This document shows, piece by piece, positions 16,226 through 25,622 of a stretch of 64,000 nt of DNA. The DNA is from CAWDVB01 sp963824105 (lineage in GTDB: Bacteria; Actinomycetota; Actinomycetes; Propionibacteriales; Nocardioidaceae), in the NCBI GenBank assembly GCA_963824105.1, contig CAWGNN010000006.1, forward strand, positions 434,001-498,000, in the 5' to 3' direction. The notes under the pieces were generated by a model. The model was not told where the DNA came from and ran no database searches. It saw only the letters and a program-made list of their open reading frames with translations. A program made the position numbers and the translations under genes. Position 1 is the stretch's first letter. Every line of letters begins with the position of its first letter.

Positions 16226-17059
16226 TCAGTCTTCCACCGTGCCAGCGATCTCAGCCGCACGTCTCAGGACCTCGTCGAGCATCGGCTCGGTGAGTCGCCC
16301 GGTGAACGTGTTCTGCTGGCTCGGATGGAAGCAGCCGAGGATCGTGGCCCCTCCGAGTCCGGCCTCGGCTCCGTGGCCGAAGCGGGGCTTGGGCTTGGGG
16401 ATGGCGTAGCCGAGTGTCCTGAGGGTCCGCCAGGTGGCGTCCCAGGCGAAGGAGCCCAGACACACCACCGTGCGCACGGTCGGCATGACCAGCTCGAACT
16501 CACGCTCCAGCCACGGCGCGCAGGTGTCGCGCTCCGCCGTCGTGGGCTTGTTGACCGGGGGCGCGCAGCGCACGGCTGCGATCATCCGCGCCCCGATCAG
16601 GCGCTGCCCGTCGCCGGCGTGCTCCGAGGTTGCCTGCGTCGCCAGGCCGACGCGGTGCAGCGAGGCGAAAAGCCAGTCGCCGCTGCGATCGCCGGTGAAG
16701 ACCCGACCGGTGCGGTTGCCGCCGTTCGCGGCCGGTGCGAGCCCGACGATGAGCACACGCGGCTCCGGCTCCCCCCACCCCGCGATCGGGCGCCCCCAGT
16801 ACGGCTGGTCGGCGAACGAGGCCCGCTTCTCCACCGACGAGCGCTCCCGCCACTCGACCAGGCGAGGGCAGGCGCGGCAGACCGTGACCCGGGCATCGAG
16901 GTCGGGCAGCGACGCGTCCGCGGCGAGCTTGCGGACCAGAGCAGGTGTGCGAGCGATCGGCGTACTCGGATCCGCCGGGTCGTCGGGCCACCCCTCCCCC
17001 GGGGGCACCGGCGAAGCGAACAGTCCCCCGGTCACCGGGTGCGGAAGCAACTCGCTCAT
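16226..17059 (-). CDS. Family 5 uracil-DNA glycosylase (UdgB-like)
   Basis: DNA-repair glycosylase of 277 residues resembling M. tuberculosis UdgB (Rv1259). It has an iron-sulfur-type cysteine pair VCRACPRLVEW near residue 60, motif A GLAPAANGGNRTGRVFTGD near 105-123, further cysteines (RCAPPVNKPTT, TCAPWLERE) and motif B FHPSQQNTF near 245-253. Family 5 enzymes remove uracil, hypoxanthine and other deaminated bases from double-stranded DNA. ATG at 17059. It lies 43 bp downstream of the DUF501-Ppx gene in the same orientation. Confidence 0.9.
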   Translation of the reverse strand: MSELLPHPVTGGLFASPVPPGEGWPDDPADPSTPIARTPALVRKLAADASLPDLDARVTVCRACPRLVEWRERSSVEKRASFADQPYWGRPIAGWGEPEPRVLIVGLAPAANGGNRTGRVFTGDRSGDWLFASLHRVGLATQATSEHAGDGQRLIGARMIAAVRCAPPVNKPTTAERDTCAPWLEREFELVMPTVRTVVCLGSFAWDATWRTLRTLGYAIPKPKPRFGHGAEAGLGGATILGCFHPSQQNTFTGRLTEPMLDEVLRRAAEIAGTVED

Positions 17060-17102
17060 CGAGCCGTCAACCTCGCCGCGAGACGCTGCCGGAAAGCCCC
17101 CA

Positions 17103-18584
17103 TCAGTGACGGGCCACCAGGGACCAGGCGATGCCGTCCAGGATGTCGCTCTCGGACACCAGAAGGGCAGGAACGGAATCGGGGATACGGGCCAGGATGC
17201 GGTCGAGGATGAGGCCTCCCGCTCCGATCACGTCGGCCCGCCCCGGATGCACGAAACCGAGACGACGGCGCTCGGAGACGGACATCCCCAGGATCCGCTC
17301 GACCGCGGCATGCACGTCGTCGCGAGGGAGCCGGGCGTGGTGAATCCGCACCCGGTCGTACTCCGGCAGATCGAGCACCATCGCCGCCATCGTCGTGATC
17401 GTCCCCGCCACCCCGATCACGGTCGCGGCAGTGGAGATGTCGACGCCGAGGCCGGGCAGAGTGTCGAGGGCGGCGTCGATCTCGGCTGTGGCCGACGCGA
17501 CCTGCTCGGCGGTGGGAGGGTCACCATGCAGGTGCCGCTCGGTCATCCGGACCGAGCCGATGTCCATCGAATGGGCCGCCGTGACGCCGTGCCGAGCGTC
17601 GCCGAGGATCAGCTCGGTGGAGCCCCCGCCGATGTCCACCACGAGCACCGGCGCAGGCAGGTCGGTCCAGTCGCGGGTGGCTCCGTCGAAGGAGAGCGCC
17701 GCCTCCTCCGACCCGGGGATGACCTCCGGCGTGACCCCCAGGCGCTGCTCGACTCCCGCCACGAAGACATCGGAGTTCTCGGCGTCACGGGCAGCCGAGG
17801 TGGCGCAGAAGCGGAGTCCCGCCAGGTGGTAGTCGGCGAAGATCGAGGCATACTCGTCGATCGCCGCGAACGCCCGTTGCAGCGCCTCGTCGGCCAGCCG
17901 TCCGGTCTTGTCGACGCCCTGTCCCAGCCGGACCATCCGGGTGGCACGCACGACCTCCACCGCCTCGCCGGTCGCCACGTCCAGGTCGGTCACGAGCAGC
18001 TTGATCGTGTTGGTCCCGCAGTCGATCGCCCCCACCCGGACCGATCCGGGCCGGGACTCCCCGACGTCGGCCACTCGCACCAACGCGGCCCGATCGAGCC
18101 CGGACCCTCCGACGCAGGGCCCTTCGGACCAGTAGGCACCGATCCGCGCCAGCGCCTCGTCACCCAGCGGGTTCACCCCCGGACCTTGGACCAGCGACTG
18201 ACCGACCAGCGCGTGCAGGCACTTGACCCGGTCAGGCATGCCGCCGGCGGAGATGCCTTCGATCTCGGGGACCTGGCCGAGCCCGGACCGGTAGGCGAGA
18301 TAGGACTCGTGCGCCTCCCGGTAGGCATCGGACAGCTCGGGATCGGTGGCCAGCCGGTCGCTCATCTCCTGCATGAGGCCGGAGCCCTCGAGCGTTCCGA
18401 TCAGGGAAGCGGCCCGGGGACAGGTCAGGTAGAAGGTAGTGGGGAACGGCGTCCCGTCCGGAAGTCGCGGCTCGGTGACCACCACGTCCGGGTTGCCACA
18501 CGGGCAACGGTGGCCGACGGCGATCACGCCTCGCGGGACCCGGCCCAGCTGCTCCTCGACGGCGGCGAGGTCGGCGGGGTCCAC
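17103..18584 (-). CDS. Fusion of DUF501 with an exopolyphosphatase/GppA domain
   Basis: A single 493-residue frame holds two proteins that are separate neighbours in mycobacteria (Rv1025 and ppx2/Rv1026). Residues 1-165 are DUF501, with the cysteine motif HRCPCGNPDVVVTEPRLPDG and YLTCPRA, a possible metal site, and PDRVKCLHALVGQSL. Residues 180-490 are the Ppx/GppA actin-like ATPase fold: RVGAIDCGTNTIKLLV, then VLVVDIGGGSTELILG and VIGVAGTITTMAAM. The Ppx part would hydrolyse polyphosphate or pppGpp. GTG 18584 starts 2 nt after the ftsB-like stop; a TTG at 18590 is also possible. No break or internal ribosome site is evident at the junction. Confidence 0.88.
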   Translation of the reverse strand: MDPADLAAVEEQLGRVPRGVIAVGHRCPCGNPDVVVTEPRLPDGTPFPTTFYLTCPRAASLIGTLEGSGLMQEMSDRLATDPELSDAYREAHESYLAYRSGLGQVPEIEGISAGGMPDRVKCLHALVGQSLVQGPGVNPLGDEALARIGAYWSEGPCVGGSGLDRAALVRVADVGESRPGSVRVGAIDCGTNTIKLLVTDLDVATGEAVEVVRATRMVRLGQGVDKTGRLADEALQRAFAAIDEYASIFADYHLAGLRFCATSAARDAENSDVFVAGVEQRLGVTPEVIPGSEEAALSFDGATRDWTDLPAPVLVVDIGGGSTELILGDARHGVTAAHSMDIGSVRMTERHLHGDPPTAEQVASATAEIDAALDTLPGLGVDISTAATVIGVAGTITTMAAMVLDLPEYDRVRIHHARLPRDDVHAAVERILGMSVSERRRLGFVHPGRADVIGAGGLILDRILARIPDSVPALLVSESDILDGIAWSLVARH

Positions 18585-18586
18585 CC

Positions 18587-19186
18587 TCAATTCGACCCAC
18601 CCAGCACCGAGTCGGTGGGCTCCCCGGCGATCACCACACTCTCCCAGGCGGTGCTCCACCAGCCTTGGCCCCCGGAGCCGACGAACGCGGTCGAGGCGGG
18701 GAGGCTGTCGACCGGGTCCAGCGGTTTGCCGTCCCGACCGATGACCTGAAATCCGGTGTCGCCGGGCATGACGTACATCAGCCGCGCCCGTGCTTGAGCA
18801 CGCACGTACGCCGGGTCTTTCCAGCGAGCCTTGTCCTTCTGCAGGGCCGCGATCTCCGCCTGCCGCTGAGAGATCTGGCTCTGCAACGAGCGGACCTGCT
18901 CACGCTGCTGCAGGTAGGCCTTGAAGCTCGTGGCGTAGGACATGACGAGGATCGCCACCACCGCCAACAGGACCACCGCGCGGCCGGTGAACTTGGCCCG
19001 GCCGCGGCCGGGCCCCCGCGACGAGCGCGGGCGGCCGCCGGTGGTTCCGGGACGCGAGCCGGGACGCGCGTCCGCCTGAGAGGTGGCCGCGCCGGCTCGC
19101 CCGCCCTTACGACTCGTGGTGCGCCCGCGCGAGGAGTCCGGACGGCGGGCGGACCCGCCGCGCGATCCGGAGCTGCGCGAGGCCAC
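18587..19186 (-). CDS. FtsB/DivIC-type septum formation initiator
   Basis: A 199-residue bitopic division protein. It has a long basic, Arg/Ser/Gly-rich cytoplasmic N-terminus (about 65 residues), one transmembrane helix (VVLLAVVAILVMSYATSFK) and then a coiled coil (LQQREQVRSLQSQISQRQAE) followed by KDPAYVRAQARARLMYVMPG, the hallmark of the DivIC/FtsB family. It should act in the divisome with FtsQ and FtsL. The chosen GTG at 19186 lies 5 bp after the enolase stop; longer upstream text in the frame is antisense/shadow of eno. The order eno - ftsB-like - DUF501 - ppx matches mycobacteria. Confidence 0.88.
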   Translation of the reverse strand: MASRSSGSRGGSARRPDSSRGRTTSRKGGRAGAATSQADARPGSRPGTTGGRPRSSRGPGRGRAKFTGRAVVLLAVVAILVMSYATSFKAYLQQREQVRSLQSQISQRQAEIAALQKDKARWKDPAYVRAQARARLMYVMPGDTGFQVIGRDGKPLDPVDSLPASTAFVGSGGQGWWSTAWESVVIAGEPTDSVLGGSN

Positions 19187-19191
19187 CGGGA

Positions 19192-20469
19192 TCAGCCTTG
19201 GAACCGCGGGAAGGCCGAGCGCCCGGCGTACCGTGCGGCGTCGTCGAGCTCCTCCTCGATCCGCAGGAGCTGGTTGTACTTGGCCACGCGCTCGGACCGG
19301 GCCGGGGCTCCGCTCTTGATCTGCCCCACGTTCGTGGCGACGACGAAGTCGGCGATGGTGGTGTCCTCGGTCTCCCCGGACCGGTGGCTGACCATGCAGG
19401 TGAAGCCGCTGCGGTGGGCCAGTTCGACCGCGTCCAGGGTCTCGGTCAGCGAGCCGATCTGGTTGAGCTTCACCAGAAGCGAGTTGGCCGTCCCCTCCTT
19501 GATGCCACGGGACAGCTGCGTGGGGTTGGTGACGAAGATGTCGTCGCCGACGATCTGCACCTTCTCGCCGAGTGCCGCGGTCATCGCGGCGAAGCCGGCC
19601 CAGTCCGCCTCGTCGAGCGGGTCCTCCAGCGACACGATCGGGTAGGAGTCGACCAGATCCGCGTAGTAGGCGTGCATCTGATCCGAGGTGCGCGTCTGGC
19701 CCTCGAACTGGTAGGCGCCGTCGGAGAAGAACGACGACGCGGCGGCATCCACGGCGAGCGCGACGTCGACTCCCGGCCGGAGCCCCGCCTTCTCGATCGC
19801 TCCGACGATGAGATCCAACGCCTCCCGGTTGGACGCCAGGTCTGGAGCGAATCCGCCCTCGTCGCCGAGCCCGGTGCTCAGTCCCCTCTCCTTCAGGACC
19901 GCCTTGAGCGCGTGGTAGACCTCCGCGCCGTAGCGGAACGCCTCGCGGAAGGACGGAGCACCGATCGGCGCGATCATGAACTCCTGGATGTCCACGCCGT
20001 TGTCGGCATGGGCGCCACCGTTGAGGATGTTCATGCACGGCACCGGGAGCAGGTGCGCGTTCGGGCCGCCGAGGTAACGGAAGAGCGGCAGGTCCGCCGA
20101 CTCCGCGGCGGCCTTGGCGACGGCCAGCGAGACCCCGAGGATCGCGTTGGCACCGAGGTTCGCCTTGTTGGGAGTTCCGTCCAGGTCGAGCATCGCCTGG
20201 TCGATCAGCCGCTGCTCGGAGGCCTCGGCGCCGATCAGCTCCGGGGCGATGACGTCGAGGACGGCACTGATCGCCTTCTCGACCCCCTTGCCGCCGTAGC
20301 GCGCACCACCGTCACGCAGCTCGACCGCCTCGAGGGCGCCGGTCGACGCGCCCGACGGGACTGCCGCCCTGGCGACCGCTCCGTCTTCGAGCAGCACCTC
20401 CACCTCTACGGTCGGGTTGCCTCGCGAGTCCAGAATCTCGCGAGCAGTGAAGGCTTCGATCGCAGCCAC
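19192..20469 (-). CDS. eno: Enolase
   Basis: Glycolytic phosphopyruvate hydratase, 425 residues. Clear family motifs: AREILDSRGNPTVEVEV at the N-terminus, substrate loop SGASTGALEAVELRDG near 40-55, NILNGGAHADNGVDIQEFMI near 150-169, the catalytic/metal segment DEGGFAPDL near 205, SLEDPLDEADW near 280, and the signature LLVKLNQIGSLTETL near 330. Length and start (MAAIEAFTAREILDSRGNP) are standard. It lies 92 bp after mazG, a gap that may contain an internal promoter. Confidence 0.98.
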   Translation of the reverse strand: MAAIEAFTAREILDSRGNPTVEVEVLLEDGAVARAAVPSGASTGALEAVELRDGGARYGGKGVEKAISAVLDVIAPELIGAEASEQRLIDQAMLDLDGTPNKANLGANAILGVSLAVAKAAAESADLPLFRYLGGPNAHLLPVPCMNILNGGAHADNGVDIQEFMIAPIGAPSFREAFRYGAEVYHALKAVLKERGLSTGLGDEGGFAPDLASNREALDLIVGAIEKAGLRPGVDVALAVDAAASSFFSDGAYQFEGQTRTSDQMHAYYADLVDSYPIVSLEDPLDEADWAGFAAMTAALGEKVQIVGDDIFVTNPTQLSRGIKEGTANSLLVKLNQIGSLTETLDAVELAHRSGFTCMVSHRSGETEDTTIADFVVATNVGQIKSGAPARSERVAKYNQLLRIEEELDDAARYAGRSAFPRFQG

Positions 20470-20561
20470 GGCATGCTCCTCGGTGGGGAAGTTTCGGACG
20501 TCTCCAGCCTAACCGCGGCAGGGCATCCGGCCGGGAGCGGCTCGCGGCGCCCGGCCCGGAC

Positions 20562-21281
20562 TCACTCGGCGATGAGCCGCCGTACGGCGTCGCGGAGCTC
20601 CTGCTCCGGGTCGAGCCCCTCCCGACGCGCCTCCCGGACCAGGTCGAGCAGTCGCTCCCCGATCGGGCTCGTGGTGGTCGAGGAGGCCGGTCCGCCGGTC
20701 GTCTGGAGACCAGTGGGCTCGGGTTCCCCGGGCTCCTGCCCGGCGTTCCCCTGCCCGATCTTGTCCATGCCAGCCATTTCCAGACCGGCCTTCTCCAGAC
20801 CGGCCTTCTCCAGGCGGGACAGGGTCTTGTCGGCCAGCAGCAGAGCCGGCAGCGTCGCCGGTATCCCCTCGAAGACCGAGGTGCGCTGCTTCTCGGCCGC
20901 CTTCAGGGCCTCCCAGTTGCGGTCCACTTCCGCGGCGTCGGCCACCTCCAGCCCGGCGAAGACGTGCGGGTGTCGGTAGACGAGCTTGTCGACGATGCCG
21001 CGTGCGACGTCCTCGATGTCGAAGCCGCGCTCAGGGTCCTCCGACGCGATCCGGGCCTGGAAGTAGACCTGGAGGAGGAGGTCGCCGAGCTCCTCACGCA
21101 GGTGCTCGTAGTCGTCGTTGTCGATCGCCTCCAGAACCTCGTGGGCCTCCTCGAGGAGGTACTTGGTCAGGCTGCGATGGGTCTGCTCCCGGTCCCACGG
21201 ACACCCGGTCCGCAGTCGGTCCATGACCTCGACGAACTCCAGCAGCGCCGAGGTCTCGGGAGGGGTCCGCGGGTCAGCCAC
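20562..21281 (-). CDS. mazG: MazG-family nucleoside triphosphate pyrophosphohydrolase
   Basis: House-cleaning NTP pyrophosphohydrolase, 239 residues. The MazG core is residues 10-125: LLEFVEVMDRLRTGCPWDRE, LLEEAHEVLEAID and ELGDLLLQVYFQARIA, which provide the EExxE and DxxD-type magnesium ligands. After the core is a repetitive linker (LEKAG-LEKAG-LEMAG and relatives) and a short C-terminal helix ending DAVRRLIAE, instead of the second full MazG domain of E. coli. GTG 21281 overlaps the stop of the lipoprotein gene by 8 bp. It sits between mfd and eno as in mycobacteria. Confidence 0.92.
   Translation of the reverse strand: MADPRTPPETSALLEFVEVMDRLRTGCPWDREQTHRSLTKYLLEEAHEVLEAIDNDDYEHLREELGDLLLQVYFQARIASEDPERGFDIEDVARGIVDKLVYRHPHVFAGLEVADAAEVDRNWEALKAAEKQRTSVFEGIPATLPALLLADKTLSRLEKAGLEKAGLEMAGMDKIGQGNAGQEPGEPEPTGLQTTGGPASSTTTSPIGERLLDLVREARREGLDPEQELRDAVRRLIAE
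20777..20820. repeat. 15-bp in-frame tandem repeats inside mazG
   Basis: About three near-identical copies of TTCTCCAGACCGGCC (plus-strand text) encode a repeating LEKAG pentapeptide in the MazG linker; weaker copies continue towards lower coordinates. Being a multiple of three, expansion or contraction would keep the frame. Confidence 0.8.
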
Positions 21282-21918
21282 ACGTCCCGAAGAACGGAAG
21301 GTCTGCTGTGTAGCTCGCGGCGCTGGTGTTGTCCGCGGCGACCGCCGCGGCCGAGACCGGCACCGACAGCGAGCCACTACCGATCTTCACCGAACCGTTC
21401 GTCCACTGGCCGAAACGCGGGTCGACCGCCACCGGGATCCCGGAGGCGAGCATCAGGGTCGAGCCCTCGGTCAGGCTGGTGCTGTCGGTGGGCTGCTGAC
21501 CCTTCGCGGTCAGCGACTTGCTCCCGAGGTCGACCAGCATCAACTGGCCCTTCACGTAGTCCTCAACGATCTTCTGGAAGGCGGGGCGGTAGCTCTCGGC
21601 CACCGTGGTGACCATCGATTGCGCGGAGGCCAACTCCGAGTCGAGGCGGGTGGTGTCGTAGGTGGCGTTCTGGGCCTCACCGAACTGGGTGCTCATTGCC
21701 GTCACCACCAGGACGTCCAGGGCGGTGTTGCGGGCAGTGACCGTCGCCCGGGTGGCTCCGCTCGCCTGGCAGAGTGCCGAGGCGAAGTCGTCCACCTGCT
21801 TGATCGTGATGGAGTCCTGCCCCACGGTCGCCGCCACACCAGGGCCACCGGCAGCACAGCCGGACAACACCAGCGCGGACGACGCAACGAGGACGGCGAT
21901 CGAACGAACGCGGACCAC
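21274..21918 (-). CDS. SurA_N-like secreted lipoprotein
   Basis: A 214-residue predicted lipoprotein: signal peptide MVRVRSIAVLVASSALVLSG with lipobox LSGC at about residues 18-21. The mature part (VAATVGQDSITIKQVDDFAS) resembles the N-terminal domain of SurA/PrsA-type foldases, but there is no parvulin isomerase domain. It may be an extracytoplasmic chaperone; this is inference from the N-terminal similarity. It follows mfd by 17 bp and overlaps mazG, occupying the position of the unrelated lipoprotein lpqU in M. tuberculosis. Confidence 0.8.
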   Translation of the reverse strand: MVRVRSIAVLVASSALVLSGCAAGGPGVAATVGQDSITIKQVDDFASALCQASGATRATVTARNTALDVLVVTAMSTQFGEAQNATYDTTRLDSELASAQSMVTTVAESYRPAFQKIVEDYVKGQLMLVDLGSKSLTAKGQQPTDSTSLTEGSTLMLASGIPVAVDPRFGQWTNGSVKIGSGSLSVPVSAAAVAADNTSAASYTADLPFFGTCG

Positions 21919-21935
21919 GGACGAGCTCCTTGAGG

Positions 21936-24900
21936 TCAGGCCGGGCTGGAACCGGCGAGAACGGCCTGGATCACCATACGCGCCCAGTCCAGGAGCGCGG
22001 CATCCCGGATGGGTTGTCCGCCCACCACGGCGGTGGACGGCCGGGGCACCAGGACGGTGTGGGTGCCAGGTTTGACCACGCTACCGGGGTGCAGCCGATT
22101 GAGTCGCACGACCTGAGAGTCCTGTAGGTCGACCGGCGCGAACCGGACGTACTTGCCCTGGATGGTCACGTCGGTCAGGCCGCTGCGACGGACCAGCCCG
22201 CGAAACCGAGCCACGTCCATCAGGCTGGCGACGGCCAGCGGCGGGTCGCCGTAGCGGTCGCGCATCTCGTCGGCGAGCAGCTCGACGTCCTCGTCGGTGC
22301 GCACCTCGGCCAGCCGTCGGTACATCTCCAGCCGCAGCCGCTCGCTCGGGACGTAGTCGTGCGGAAGGTGGGCATCCACCGGAAGCTCGATTCGGACCTC
22401 GGGCTGCTCCTGCGGGCCATCACCGCGGTACTCGGCGACCGCCTCGCCGACCATCCGGACGTACAGATCGAAGCCGACGTCGGCGATGTGGCCGCTCTGC
22501 TCGCCGCCGAGCAGGTTGCCCGCGCCACGGATCTCCAGGTCCTTCATCGCGATCGCCATGCCTCCGCCCAGGTCGGAGTGCTGGGCCAGCGTCGCGAGTC
22601 GTTCGTGGGCGGTCTCGGTCAACGGCTTGTCGGTCGGGTAGAGGAAGTAGGCATAGGCACGCTCCCGGCCGCGGCCGACCCGACCCCGCAGCTGGTGCAG
22701 CTGCGACAGGCCGAGCATGTCGGCCCGCTCGATGATCAGGGTGTTGGCGTTGGGCACGTCGAGCCCGGACTCGACGATCGTGGTGCAGACCAGGACGTCG
22801 AAGCGCTTCTCCCAGAAGTCGACCATCACCTGCTCGAGCTGGTGCTCTCCCATCTGCCCGTGAGCCGTGGTGATCCGCGCCTCCGGGACCAGCTCGCGCA
22901 GTCGAGCCGCTGCCTTCTCGATCGACTGCACCCGGTTGTGGATGAAGAAGACCTGGCCCTCCCGCAGCAGCTCGCGGCGGAGCGCGGCGACGATCTGCCT
23001 GTCGTCGTACCCGCCGACGTAGGTGAGCACCGGATGGCGCTCCTCCGGCGGGGTGGTGATCGTCGACATCTCCCGGATGCCGGTGATGGCCATCTCCAAG
23101 GTGCGCGGAATGGGCGTCGCCGACATCGCGAGCACGTCGACCGCGGTCCGCAGCCGCTTGAGCTGCTCCTTGTGCTCGACGCCGAAGCGTTGTTCCTCGT
23201 CGACGATCACCAGTCCGAGATCCTTGAACCGGATGTCGGGGTTGAGCAGGCGGTGGGTGCCGATGACGAGGTCGATGCTGCCGGCAGCCAGCCCGTCGAT
23301 GGTCGCCTTGGCTTCCTTGTCGGTCTGGAACCGCGAGAGCGCCTTGAGGTTCACGGGGAACCCGGCCATCCGCTCGGTGAAGGTCGAGAAGTGCTGCTGC
23401 ACCAGCAGCGTCGTCGGGACGAGGACGGCGACCTGCTTGCCCTCCTGCACCGCTTTGAACGCCGCACGCACCGCGATCTCCGTCTTGCCGTAGCCGACGT
23501 CGCCGCAGACAAGTCGGTCCATCGGCACCTCGTGCTCCATGTCGCGCTTGACCTCGTCGACCGTGGTCAGCTGATCCGGCGTCTCGATGAAGGGGAAGGC
23601 GTCCTCCAGCTCACGCTGCCAGGGCGAGTCCGGGCCGAAGGCGTGACCCTTGGTGGCCTGCCGCGCGGCGTAGAGCTTGATCAGCTCCGCGGCGATCTCG
23701 CGGACGGCCTTGCGTGCCCGGCCCTTGCGGGCGGCCCAGTCACCGCCACCGAGCCGGTCCAGGCTGGGCTGCTCCCCGCCGACGTACCGGGTGATGGCGT
23801 CGAGCTGGTCGGTCGGGACGTAAAGCCGGTCCGGCGGGGCGCCGCGCTTGCTGGAGCCGTACTCGAGCACGAGGTACTCGCGCACCGCGCCCTGGACGGT
23901 TCGTTGGGTCATCTCGACGTACCGACCCACGCCGTGCTGCTCGTGCACGACGAAGTCGCCGGCTCGCAACTCGAGTGGGTCGATCTGCTTCTTGCGACGC
24001 GCCGGCATCCGGCGGGCGTCCCGCATCGACGACCGCTGACCGGCGATGTCGTCACCGGTCAGCACTGCGAAGGTGCCCGAGTCGTCGAGGAGGCCATGCT
24101 CCAACCGGGCTGTGGTCAGCACCGCGACGCCGGTCTCGAGGTCGGAGGCGTGATCAATCGACTCGACCACACGGCAGGGCACGTCGGCGTCCTTGAGCAC
24201 CTCCGCGAAACGCTGGGCCGGGCCGTGGCCCTCGTGCAGCAGGACCACCCGGCGTCCCTCGCTCAGCCAGGTCCGCACGTCGGCGACCACCCGGTCGACG
24301 TCGCCGTGATAGCCGTCCACAGTGGTGAAGCCGAGCTCCCGCATCCCCTCGTCCTCGGCGTCCGGATCGAGCCCGAAGGGCGAGACCGTCCACCAGGGGA
24401 CGCCTCTGCCCACGGAATGCAGCCGGACATCGCCCAGCTCGTGGTACGCCGCCGCCCCCAGGTCGATCGGCGCGCTGCCCCCTCCCGCGGCTGCCGCCCA
24501 GGACGCCTGCAGGAACTCCTCACTCGTCGCCACCAGATCGTGCGCCCGGCTGCGCACCCGCTCCGGGTCGAGAAGGAGGATGTGGGTCTGGGAGGGGAGC
24601 AGGTCGACCAGCATCTCCATCTCGCCGACGAGCACTGGTGCGAGCGACTCCATCCCCTCGACGGCGTGCCCCTCGGCGATCCGGCCGAGGATGTCGGCCA
24701 GCTCAGGGTGGCCGTCGGCCAGCAACCTGGCTCGGGCGCGCACCTCGTCGGTAAGCAGGAGTTCCCGGCACGGCGGAGCCCACAGGCGCTCGACCGGCTC
24801 GAGTGACCGCTGGTCGGCCACCGAGAACGACCGGATCTCCTCGATCTCGTCGCCGAAGAACTCCGCACGCAGCGGGTGCTCCTCGGTCGGTGGGAAGACG

Positions 24901-25466
24901 TCGACGATCCCGCCGCGCACGGCGAACTCACCGCGCTTCTCGACCAGGTCCACCCGATGGTAGGCCGCGGCGGCCAGACGCTCCACGACCACGTCGAGGT
25001 CGACGGTGTCTCCCACCGACAGATCGACCGGCTCGAGGTCGGCCAGACCCGGCACTTGTGGCTGCAGCACGCTGCGGACCGGAGCGACCACCACCTGGAC
25101 CGGTCCGGTCGTCGCGTCTGATCCGGGGTGCACCAGCCGACGCAGCACCGCAAGCCGCCGCCCGACGGTGTCACTGCGAGGCGAGAGCCGCTCGTGCGGC
25201 AGCGTCTCCCAGGCGGGGTAGTAGGCGACGCTCTCGGGCGGGAGCAGACCGTCGAGCGAGGCGACGAGGTCCTCGGCCTCACGCGCGGTGGCGGTCACCG
25301 CGAGCACGGTCCGCCCGGCCGATGCGATCGCCTCTACGAGGAACGGCCGCAGCGCAGGGGGCGCGGTCAGGTCGAGCGAGCTGATGCGGCCCGCACGCGC
25401 CTCTTCGACGACGGCGCCGAACTCCTTGTCAGCGGCGACCTGCTCGGCCAGCCCCCTGATCCCCAC
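21936..25466 (-). CDS. mfd: Transcription-repair coupling factor
   Basis: Large SF2 translocase (1176 residues) that removes RNA polymerase stalled at DNA lesions and recruits UvrA. The order is normal: UvrB-like N-terminal homology domain, RNA-polymerase-interacting domain (GDFVVHEQHGVGRYVEMTQR near 480-500), helicase core with DVGYGKTEIAVRAAFKA (Walker A) and VIVDEEQRFGVEHKE (DEEQ box), translocation motif QLHQLRGRVGRG, and a C-terminal TRCF domain. GTG 25466 follows GGGAGGAACC; the frame extends 20 codons upstream without conservation. It is the probable first gene of the mfd-to-def transcription unit. Confidence 0.97.
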   Translation of the reverse strand: MGIRGLAEQVAADKEFGAVVEEARAGRISSLDLTAPPALRPFLVEAIASAGRTVLAVTATAREAEDLVASLDGLLPPESVAYYPAWETLPHERLSPRSDTVGRRLAVLRRLVHPGSDATTGPVQVVVAPVRSVLQPQVPGLADLEPVDLSVGDTVDLDVVVERLAAAAYHRVDLVEKRGEFAVRGGIVDVFPPTEEHPLRAEFFGDEIEEIRSFSVADQRSLEPVERLWAPPCRELLLTDEVRARARLLADGHPELADILGRIAEGHAVEGMESLAPVLVGEMEMLVDLLPSQTHILLLDPERVRSRAHDLVATSEEFLQASWAAAAGGGSAPIDLGAAAYHELGDVRLHSVGRGVPWWTVSPFGLDPDAEDEGMRELGFTTVDGYHGDVDRVVADVRTWLSEGRRVVLLHEGHGPAQRFAEVLKDADVPCRVVESIDHASDLETGVAVLTTARLEHGLLDDSGTFAVLTGDDIAGQRSSMRDARRMPARRKKQIDPLELRAGDFVVHEQHGVGRYVEMTQRTVQGAVREYLVLEYGSSKRGAPPDRLYVPTDQLDAITRYVGGEQPSLDRLGGGDWAARKGRARKAVREIAAELIKLYAARQATKGHAFGPDSPWQRELEDAFPFIETPDQLTTVDEVKRDMEHEVPMDRLVCGDVGYGKTEIAVRAAFKAVQEGKQVAVLVPTTLLVQQHFSTFTERMAGFPVNLKALSRFQTDKEAKATIDGLAAGSIDLVIGTHRLLNPDIRFKDLGLVIVDEEQRFGVEHKEQLKRLRTAVDVLAMSATPIPRTLEMAITGIREMSTITTPPEERHPVLTYVGGYDDRQIVAALRRELLREGQVFFIHNRVQSIEKAAARLRELVPEARITTAHGQMGEHQLEQVMVDFWEKRFDVLVCTTIVESGLDVPNANTLIIERADMLGLSQLHQLRGRVGRGRERAYAYFLYPTDKPLTETAHERLATLAQHSDLGGGMAIAMKDLEIRGAGNLLGGEQSGHIADVGFDLYVRMVGEAVAEYRGDGPQEQPEVRIELPVDAHLPHDYVPSERLRLEMYRRLAEVRTDEDVELLADEMRDRYGDPPLAVASLMDVARFRGLVRRSGLTDVTIQGKYVRFAPVDLQDSQVVRLNRLHPGSVVKPGTHTVLVPRPSTAVVGGQPIRDAALLDWARMVIQAVLAGSSPA

Positions 25467-25622
25467 GGTTCCTCCCTCGCGTAGGCAGCCGGTGCACACG
25501 ACTGGGCAGACGACTGGGCACAGCACAACGGCCCCCAGCCAGATGGGACGGGGGGTGGTCGAAGTCTACGTCCGCCCAGAAGCTGGTTGAGCCGGTCGGA
25601 ACCAACCTGCCCGCCACCCCGC

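Noticed and set aside
16434..18749. Long open frame on the plus strand (over 700 codons) opposite UDG and the DUF501-Ppx gene
   Set aside because: It is an antisense shadow of high-GC coding sequence: composition is Arg/Gly/His-rich with no domains, while both minus-strand genes have clear motifs.
22359..24806. Long plus-strand open frame opposite mfd
   Set aside because: Antisense shadow; its text has no recognisable domain and the mfd frame has complete motifs.
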